From Nostoc sp. UHCC 0926 (GTDB lineage Bacteria > Cyanobacteriota > Cyanobacteriia > Cyanobacteriales > Nostocaceae): a stretch of 64,000 bases of DNA. Position 1 is the first letter of the stretch; each line of letters opens with the position of its first letter. Where the stretch lies: contig NZ_CP117772.1 of NCBI RefSeq assembly GCF_028623165.1, forward strand, positions 744,001 to 808,000, read 5' to 3'. Positions 54,625 to 61,474 of this stretch are shown here, piece after piece. A program made the position numbers and the translations under genes. A model generated the notes under the pieces. The model saw only the letters and a list, made by a program, of their open reading frames with translations, was not told the DNA's origin and made no database searches.

Positions 54625-57165
54625 ATGATGAAAATTTCAAAAGATGAAATTTTGAAACGAGAGTTAAAACTTTCACCCCTACAGCGAGAGCTTTTTGAAA
54701 AGCGACTGCGGGGTGAAGTTGACTCTTACTCTCAACTAGAGGTTATTCCAAGACGTTCTCAAACAAGTCCTGCTCCCTTATCGTTTGCCCAACAACGCCT
54801 GTGGTTTCTCCATCAAATTGATCCTGGGAATACTTCTTATAATGAACAAGGAATTATACAGCTGGTAGGTGCGCTTGATGTGGTAGCTCTAGAGCAGAGT
54901 TTCAACGAGATTGTGCGACGCCATGAAGCTTTACGCACTACTTTTGAAATGGTGGAGGATCAACCAGTTCAAGTCATTCATCCTATTCCTACTGCGAATG
55001 TCACAATCACAGTAGAGAATGTGTGTAAGTTGCCAGAAGGACAACGGAATACTGACGTACAACGACTAATTGTAGAAGAATCTCAACGCACCTTTGACCT
55101 CATCCAAGGCCCGTTACTCAGATGTACCCTCTTGCGCGTCGATGAGCAAAAGCATATATTATTGTTTACAATCCACCATATTGTCTCAGATGGTTGGTCA
55201 ATTGGTTTGTTGGTTCGAGAGTTGGCAGCATTGTACGAAGCCTTCTCCATTGGAAAACCCTCCCCACTTCCTCAACTGCCAATTCAGTATGCAGACTTTG
55301 CAGTTTGGCAGCGTCAGTGGATGCAAGGTGAGGTACTGCACGCCCAACTTGCATACTGGAAGAAACAACTAGGGAACAACCTCCCTGTACTGCAATTACC
55401 TACAACTCGTCCAAGAGCAGAAGTTAAAACCAATCGGGGTGCTACTTCATCCTTCGTAATTCCCTCAAACCTATCAAAAGCACTACAAGCACTTTCACGT
55501 GAAGAGGGTGTCACTTTGTTCATGACCCTGCTGGCAGGTTTTCAAGTATTGCTACAACGTTACAAAACTCAGGATGACATCGTTGTGGGCACTGATGTTG
55601 CCAACCGTAACCGGGCTGAAATAGAAGCATTAATTGGTTTTTTTGTTAATTTGCTTGTCTTACGCACTGACCTAAGTGGAAACCCCACTTTCCGGGAGTT
55701 GCTCAAACGAGTACGCCAAGTAGCATTGGGAGCTTATGCTCATCAGGATTTACCCTTCGATCAACTAGTAAAGGCTTTGCAACCTGAGCGGAATTTGAGC
55801 AATAGTTCGCCACTATTTCAAGTATTGTTTGTTCTTCAGAATACACCCCTACCAGCTTTAGAATTGCCCGGACTCACATTAAGCTTTTTAGAAGCTGAAA
55901 ACAAAATAGCAAGGTTTGATTTAGCACTATTTCTCACCAAAACAGACCAGGGAATCTTGGGCAGGTGGCAGTACAATGCAGATATTTTTGATGCGATCGC
56001 CATCACTAGCCTGACAGATAATTTTCAAAAGCTACTTAACAGTATTATATCCCGACCTGATACGCGGATTGGCAATTTAGAAATGCTCACTGAAACTCAA
56101 ATAAAACAACAAGCTATGCGAAAACAAGAGCGCAAAGCGTTTAATCGGGAAAAATTTCTCAGTGTTGCCTCCAAACCTGTTATCCTATCACAAGAAAGAT
56201 TAATCAAGACCGATTATCTCCAAGTAGGGCAAACATTTCCTCTAGTCATTCAGCCTGCTGAAGAGATTGATTTAGTGTTTTGGGCTAAAGCTAACCGAGA
56301 ATTTATAGAAAGAAAATTATTAAAACATGGAGCTATTCTCTTACGAGGTTTCAATGTAAATTCAGGCTCGGAATTTGAAAGTGTAGCCCAGGCAATTTGT
56401 CCAGACTTATTTGGTGATTATGGTGATTTGCCTCGTGCTGGAGAAGGCGGTAAAGTTTATGGTTCTACTCCTTACCCAGCAGATACAACTATCCTGTTCC
56501 ATAATGAAAGTTCTCACTTGGATCGTTTTCCTCTAAAAATTTGGTTTTTCTGCATACAACCAGCCCAGCAAGGTGGAGAAACACCAATTGTAGACTGTCG
56601 AAAAGCCTATAAAATCATCAATCCTAAGTTGCGAGAAAGACTAGCTGAAAAACAATTAATGTATGTTCGCAATTACACTGATGCTTTAGATGTCAGTTGG
56701 CAAAACTTCTTTCAGACCAATGATAAATTGGTCGTAGAAAATTACTGTAAAAAAGCAAAAATTGATTTTGAATGGTATGATAATAAAGGTTTAGTAACCC
56801 GCCAAATTCGTCCAGCGATCGCAGTCCATCCTAAAACTGGTGACAGGGTATTTTTTAATCAAATACAGTTACACCACATAACATATTTAGATACAGAAGT
56901 TCGAGAATCTCTATTATCTTTATTTGGAGAGCAAAAGTTACCACGTAATGTGTATTACGGTGATGGAACTCCTATAGAAGACTCAGTTATTGCAGAAATT
57001 AATGAAGTTTATCAGCAGTCAAAGATTAGCTTTCCTTGGCATCAAGGAGACATTCTGATGCTAGATAATATACTGGCTGCACATGGACGTTATCCCTATA
57101 TCGGGCAACGTAAAGTTGTGGTAGCAATGGGAGAAATGGCTCGAAGCAAAGATATCGCACACTGA
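54625..57165 (+). CDS. Condensation domain fused to TauD-type dioxygenase
   Basis: About 846 residues. An N-terminal condensation domain (about 45-490: PLSFAQQRLWFL, active HHIVSDGWS about 182, IGFFVNLLVLRTDLSG) is followed without A or PCP by a TauD/TfdA Fe(II)/2-oxoglutarate oxygenase (about 520-846). Iron ligands: H-x-E in LFHNESSHLD (about 624) and the distal His in AAHGRYPYIGQRK (about 818), with the 2-oxoglutarate-binding Arg after it. TauD-type beta-hydroxylases of aspartate (SyrP-like) work on PCP-bound amino acids. The next intact NRPS protein has an Asp code and no working C motif, so this protein may supply both missing activities in trans. Start could also be ATG 54628. Confidence 0.88.
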   Translation: MMKISKDEILKRELKLSPLQRELFEKRLRGEVDSYSQLEVIPRRSQTSPAPLSFAQQRLWFLHQIDPGNTSYNEQGIIQLVGALDVVALEQSFNEIVRRHEALRTTFEMVEDQPVQVIHPIPTANVTITVENVCKLPEGQRNTDVQRLIVEESQRTFDLIQGPLLRCTLLRVDEQKHILLFTIHHIVSDGWSIGLLVRELAALYEAFSIGKPSPLPQLPIQYADFAVWQRQWMQGEVLHAQLAYWKKQLGNNLPVLQLPTTRPRAEVKTNRGATSSFVIPSNLSKALQALSREEGVTLFMTLLAGFQVLLQRYKTQDDIVVGTDVANRNRAEIEALIGFFVNLLVLRTDLSGNPTFRELLKRVRQVALGAYAHQDLPFDQLVKALQPERNLSNSSPLFQVLFVLQNTPLPALELPGLTLSFLEAENKIARFDLALFLTKTDQGILGRWQYNADIFDAIAITSLTDNFQKLLNSIISRPDTRIGNLEMLTETQIKQQAMRKQERKAFNREKFLSVASKPVILSQERLIKTDYLQVGQTFPLVIQPAEEIDLVFWAKANREFIERKLLKHGAILLRGFNVNSGSEFESVAQAICPDLFGDYGDLPRAGEGGKVYGSTPYPADTTILFHNESSHLDRFPLKIWFFCIQPAQQGGETPIVDCRKAYKIINPKLRERLAEKQLMYVRNYTDALDVSWQNFFQTNDKLVVENYCKKAKIDFEWYDNKGLVTRQIRPAIAVHPKTGDRVFFNQIQLHHITYLDTEVRESLLSLFGEQKLPRNVYYGDGTPIEDSVIAEINEVYQQSKISFPWHQGDILMLDNILAAHGRYPYIGQRKVVVAMGEMARSKDIAH

Positions 57166-57206
57166 ACAGGGAAGAAAGAAGCAAATGCTGCATGAAACTC
57201 AAAATG
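57091..57206 (+). repeat. Direct duplication flanking the cupin gene, copy 1
   Basis: Covers the last codons of the C-TauD gene, the spacer and the first codons of the cupin gene (GCAAATGCTGCATGAAACTC). It matches 58071-58187 almost throughout. Confidence 0.8.
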
Positions 57207-57998
57207 TTGACCGAGTGAGTAACTTGTCAAGGGAAGAATTTCTACAGAAGTACGGAATATGCGGTAAACCTGTAATATTTTTGGATCTTATGGATAATTG
57301 GAAAGCGAAGACGTGCTGGACACCAGAGTTTTTTAAATCCTGGTGCTACCGATGTTACCGTGAGAAAGACTAAGACACCGGATGATGAACGTACAATGAA
57401 ATTGGGTGAGTATATAGATTATATGGAAAGCACTAAAGAAGAAAATCCTTATTATTTAAAGTACTGGGGTTTTTCTGATGACTGTCCAGAACTTTTGGAA
57501 GATTATAATATTCCGGAGTATTTTAACAGTTGGCATCAGCAATTACCAGATGAAATTAGACCTAGATGGAGTTGGATTTACATAGGTTCTACCAATACAG
57601 GCTCCGGAATGCATATAGATCCAGCAATGAGCTCTGCGTGGAACGCAGTAATTTCTGGCAGGAAGCGCTGGGTTTTTTATCCTCCTGAAAATGAGCCTTA
57701 TTTGTATGATGGTAAAGTAGATGCATTTAATCCTGACTTGAAGAAATACCCATTATTTGCTGAAGCCAGATCCTTAACTTGTATTCAAAATTCTGGAGAA
57801 ATTATCTTTACTCCTAGTGGTTGGTGGCATCAAGTAGTTAACGAAGAAAACTGCATTGCAATTACTGGAAACTTTGTAAATGAAACTAACTATAAGATAG
57901 TGAAAAACTACCTAGAAGTTTCAGAGGTTCCAAAGTTAAATCAACTAAAACAAGCGGTAAAACAATATATTCCTCAATTTTATAGCAATTCTCAATGA
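57185..57998 (+). pseudogene. Cupin/JmjC-type Fe(II) oxygenase with a frameshift
   Basis: Two overlapping frames. The first (57185-57373) starts MLHETQNVDRVSNLSREEFL and has GKPVIFLDLMDNWKA, then leaves frame after PEFF. The second reads GATDVTVRKTKTPDDE, TMKLGEYIDYM and on to 57998. It has the cupin_8 iron facial triad: H-x-D in GMHIDPAMSS and the distal His in GWWHQVVN, as in JmjC/FIH-type hydroxylases. Removing one T from the six-T run at about 57329-57334 joins both parts into about 271 residues. Active, it would be a second hydroxylase of the pathway; as sequenced only the iron-binding C-terminal part could be made from a secondary start. Confidence 0.7.
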
Positions 57999-58070
57999 GT
58001 CATAATAAAATTCCATACTTGTGGAGTTTAGAAAAGTAAAAAATGTGGCAATGTATGCAAAATTTAAATT

Positions 58071-58187
58071 TATCCCTATCTTCGGACAATGCAAAATTGT
58101 GTTAGCAATGGGATAAATGGCTTAAAGCAAAGATATCGCACACTAAACAGGGAAGCAAGAAGCAAATGCTGCATGAAACTCAAACTA
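58071..58187 (+). repeat. Direct duplication flanking the cupin gene, copy 2
   Basis: Degraded copy of 57091-57206. The part corresponding to the TauD gene end is no longer read (ATGGGATAAATGGCTTAAAG), while the part that supplies the start of the next NRPS (ATGCTGCATGAAACTC) is kept. Confidence 0.8.
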
Positions 58188-61100
58188 TTAAAGGCTTTCG
58201 GCTTTCTCCTCATCAGAAACGCCTTTGGTTATTACAGCAAAATAGTTCTGCTTATCTGACTCAATGCTCCATTCTTATAGAAGGTAATCTCCAACTAGAA
58301 GTCTTAAAAGCAGGCATAGATAAAATCGTCAATCGACACGAAATTCTTCGGACAAGTTTTAGTCGCTTGCCTGGTGTAAAGTTTCCCATCATGGTTGTCT
58401 TGAATAGCAGTTCTACTTCATGGCGAGATATTGATTTAAGTGATTTTCCGGCTCTGGAACAGTCATCCAAAATCGAGGATATCTTCCAGGAGATGAGACA
58501 CCAAAATTTTGACTTAGAGTATGATTCAATATTACAATTTTATTTATTAAAACTATCCATAAGAAAGTATATTTTACTTGTTTATCTACCTGCAATTTGT
58601 GCAGATATTTTGACAATAAAAAATTTGTTTAATGAAATCGGTAATTCATATTTCAATTTTCAACAAGATGAAGAATTAGATGATAAAACTGTACAATTTC
58701 TGCAATTTTCAGAATGGCAAAATCAACTAATTGCAAATGAGGATGCAGAGGCTGCTAACGAATATTGGCTTAAACAAAAACTATCTAGACTCGCTGATTT
58801 AAAGTTGCCTTTTGAGAACAAGTCCTTAAAACAATCAAGATTTGAGATAAATAGTTTCCAGTTAGCGATCGCTCCAGAATTAACAGCGAAGATTGAAACT
58901 TTAGCCTACAAGTATGAAACATCTGCTAATGTCGTATTATTAGCCTGTTGGCAAACGCTGATTTGGCGACTCACAGGACAGCCAGAGATAATCATTGGCA
59001 TGGGGTGCGATCGCAGAGAATATGAAGAATTCCATGACATACTGGGACTACTTGCCACCTGGATACCGATTAAAAGTCATTTGCTCCCAGACTTGAGCCT
59101 CCGAGAAGTCTTGGAACTTGCGGAAAAAACTTTAGATGAAGCTGTAGAGTGGCAAGATTATTTCGTTCCTGAACCCGCAGAAAATGACAATCATCTAGCT
59201 TTTCCAATTGGTTTTGAATTTGAAAAATTATCTGAAAAATATCTGAGTGCTGGTATATCATTTACACTTGATAAATATTATAGTTGTATTGAGCCGTTCA
59301 AAGTTAAACTCACCTGTACTCAATACAATAATACTTTGAACGCAGAATTATACTACGATATCAATTATTTTTCTATAGATACTATTCAAAACTTAGCCAA
59401 GCAATTTCAAACTTTATTAACTAGTGCAACGGCAAATCCAGATGAGAAAATTAGTAAATTAGAAATACTTAGCTACAGCGATCGCCAAAAACTATTGGTT
59501 GAATTTAACAAAACTCAGGTTGATTACCCACAAGATAAGTGTATTCACCAACTATTTGAAGCACAGGTAGAAAAAACACCTAATAATATTGCCGTTGTAT
59601 TTGAAGACCAGCAACTGACCTATGGAGAACTAAACCGCAAAGCTAATCAACTAGCCCATTACTTGCAGCAGCAAGGAGTCAAGCCGGAAATTATCGTTGG
59701 TCTGTGTGTAGAGCGATCGCTCGAAATGATAATTGGTTTACTAGGCATTCTAAAAGCAGGTGGAGCCTATTTACCGCTAGACCCAACATTACCACAAGAG
59801 GCACTAGCATTACGGTTACAGGATGCTCAAGTATCATTGGTCATTAGTCATACCCCACAGCAAGTCCCTAGTGCGTCTACGTCATTGGTGAATAGCTTGA
59901 GACAGATGACTAATGACAAAGGACAAATGAAAGTTATCTGCTTGGGTGAAGACTGGGATACCATTGCTCAGTACGGGGATGAGAGTCCCACCACTGAGAC
60001 AACTCCTGAGAATCTAGTCTATATATTATATACTTCAGGCTCTACAGGTAAACCCAAGGGAGTTACTATTGAGCATCGGCAACTCATCAATTATATCTAT
60101 GCAATTTTAGAGAAACTCGACTTGCAAACTGGTGCCAACTTTGCAACAGTTTCCTCCTTTGCAGCAGACTTGGGTAACACAGCAATCTTTCCATCTCTAT
60201 GTAATGGGGGATGCCTTCATGTGGTATCTCAAGAGCGTGTTTGTGACCCAGCAGCCTTAGCAGCTTACTTTGACCTTCATCCAATTGATTGTCTCAAGAT
60301 TGTGCCCTCCCACTTAGCATCTTTTCTGGTATCTACTTACTCAGAAAAAATTTTGCCCCATCAGTGTCTAATTCTTGGTGGCGAGACGTTTAGTTGGCAT
60401 CTGCTAGCGCAGATTCAACAATACTCACCTACCTGCCGGATTTTCAATCATTACGGTCCAACAGAATCCACTGTTGGTGTGCTGTCTTATCTAGTAGAAA
60501 GTGGACAAGCTAATCATGATTCTGAAACTGTTCCTTTAGGTCGTCCCTTAAGCAATACCCAAGTCTATGTGCTTGATCAGCAGATGCAACCAGTTTCTAT
60601 TGGTATGCCAGGTGAATTATACATTGGTGGCGCAGGTCTAGCACGAGGATATTTAAATAGTTCTGAACTAACCACTACAAAATTCATCCCAAACCCTTTT
60701 AACAACGCACCAAAGGAAAAACTTTACAAAACGGGAGATCGAGTTCGTTACTTACCAGATGGAAATTTGGAGTTTCTTGGACGGATTGACAGCCAAGTGA
60801 AGATTCGAGGCTTTCGCATTGAGTTAGGAGAAATAGAGTCGGCACTGAAACAACATCCAAAGATACAAGAAGTTGTGGTCTTAGCTCGGGAAGATGAACC
60901 CGGTAATCAGCGCTTGGTCGCCTATGTTGTTATGAATCAGGGTCAAACATCCAATACTAGCGAGTTACGTCTTTTCTTGCAGAATAAGCTACCCGAGTAT
61001 ATGATGCCGTCTGCCTTTGTAGTATTAAAGAAATTGCCCTTGAACCCTAACGGAAAAGTAGATCGTCTTGCACTACCTTCACCGGATACAGCTAGACCCG

Positions 61101-61474
61101 ATCTAGAAGATACTTTTGTAGCACCTCGAACGCCTGTTGAAAAATTGCTGGCACAAATCTGGTCTGAAGTATTGCGGCTTGAGCGGGTTGGTGTTCACGA
61201 TAATTTCTTTGATTTAGGTGGACACTCTTTGCTAGCCACTCAAGTTGTATCTCGTTTGCGTAATGCCTTCGAGGTAGACTTAGCCGTGCGCGACCTTTTT
61301 GAGACACCTACCATAGCTGATTTAGCTGTGATTATTGCACAAAGGCTAGCTCAAGCAACAGATAGTGAATTACTGGCTCAGGCGTTTGCAGAAATAGAGC
61401 AACTTTCGCAAGAGGAAGTTCAAGCAATACTTGGCGAACAACAGTTAATGAATTGGGAAGAGAGCAGGAAATGA
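58166..61474 (+). CDS. NRPS: degenerate C (interface-like) - A (aspartate code) - PCP
   Basis: 1102 residues. The first ~440 have a condensation fold (LSPHQKRLWLLQ, IVNRHEILRTSF) but the HHxxxDG position reads PAICAD (about 142), so the catalytic His is lost. This resembles interface domains that recruit TauD beta-hydroxylases. The A domain (about 470-960) has YTSGSTGKPKG (about 621) and pocket D-L-T-K-I-G-H-V-G-K by alignment, matching aspartate codes. PCP in LGGHSLLA (about 1017), then a short helical tail. In-frame repeat words (ATGACTAATGACAAAGGAC, about 59907) enlarge the A2-A3 loop. It overlaps the next gene by 4 bp (ATGA). Confidence 0.9.
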   Translation: MLHETQTIKGFRLSPHQKRLWLLQQNSSAYLTQCSILIEGNLQLEVLKAGIDKIVNRHEILRTSFSRLPGVKFPIMVVLNSSSTSWRDIDLSDFPALEQSSKIEDIFQEMRHQNFDLEYDSILQFYLLKLSIRKYILLVYLPAICADILTIKNLFNEIGNSYFNFQQDEELDDKTVQFLQFSEWQNQLIANEDAEAANEYWLKQKLSRLADLKLPFENKSLKQSRFEINSFQLAIAPELTAKIETLAYKYETSANVVLLACWQTLIWRLTGQPEIIIGMGCDRREYEEFHDILGLLATWIPIKSHLLPDLSLREVLELAEKTLDEAVEWQDYFVPEPAENDNHLAFPIGFEFEKLSEKYLSAGISFTLDKYYSCIEPFKVKLTCTQYNNTLNAELYYDINYFSIDTIQNLAKQFQTLLTSATANPDEKISKLEILSYSDRQKLLVEFNKTQVDYPQDKCIHQLFEAQVEKTPNNIAVVFEDQQLTYGELNRKANQLAHYLQQQGVKPEIIVGLCVERSLEMIIGLLGILKAGGAYLPLDPTLPQEALALRLQDAQVSLVISHTPQQVPSASTSLVNSLRQMTNDKGQMKVICLGEDWDTIAQYGDESPTTETTPENLVYILYTSGSTGKPKGVTIEHRQLINYIYAILEKLDLQTGANFATVSSFAADLGNTAIFPSLCNGGCLHVVSQERVCDPAALAAYFDLHPIDCLKIVPSHLASFLVSTYSEKILPHQCLILGGETFSWHLLAQIQQYSPTCRIFNHYGPTESTVGVLSYLVESGQANHDSETVPLGRPLSNTQVYVLDQQMQPVSIGMPGELYIGGAGLARGYLNSSELTTTKFIPNPFNNAPKEKLYKTGDRVRYLPDGNLEFLGRIDSQVKIRGFRIELGEIESALKQHPKIQEVVVLAREDEPGNQRLVAYVVMNQGQTSNTSELRLFLQNKLPEYMMPSAFVVLKKLPLNPNGKVDRLALPSPDTARPDLEDTFVAPRTPVEKLLAQIWSEVLRLERVGVHDNFFDLGGHSLLATQVVSRLRNAFEVDLAVRDLFETPTIADLAVIIAQRLAQATDSELLAQAFAEIEQLSQEEVQAILGEQQLMNWEESRK

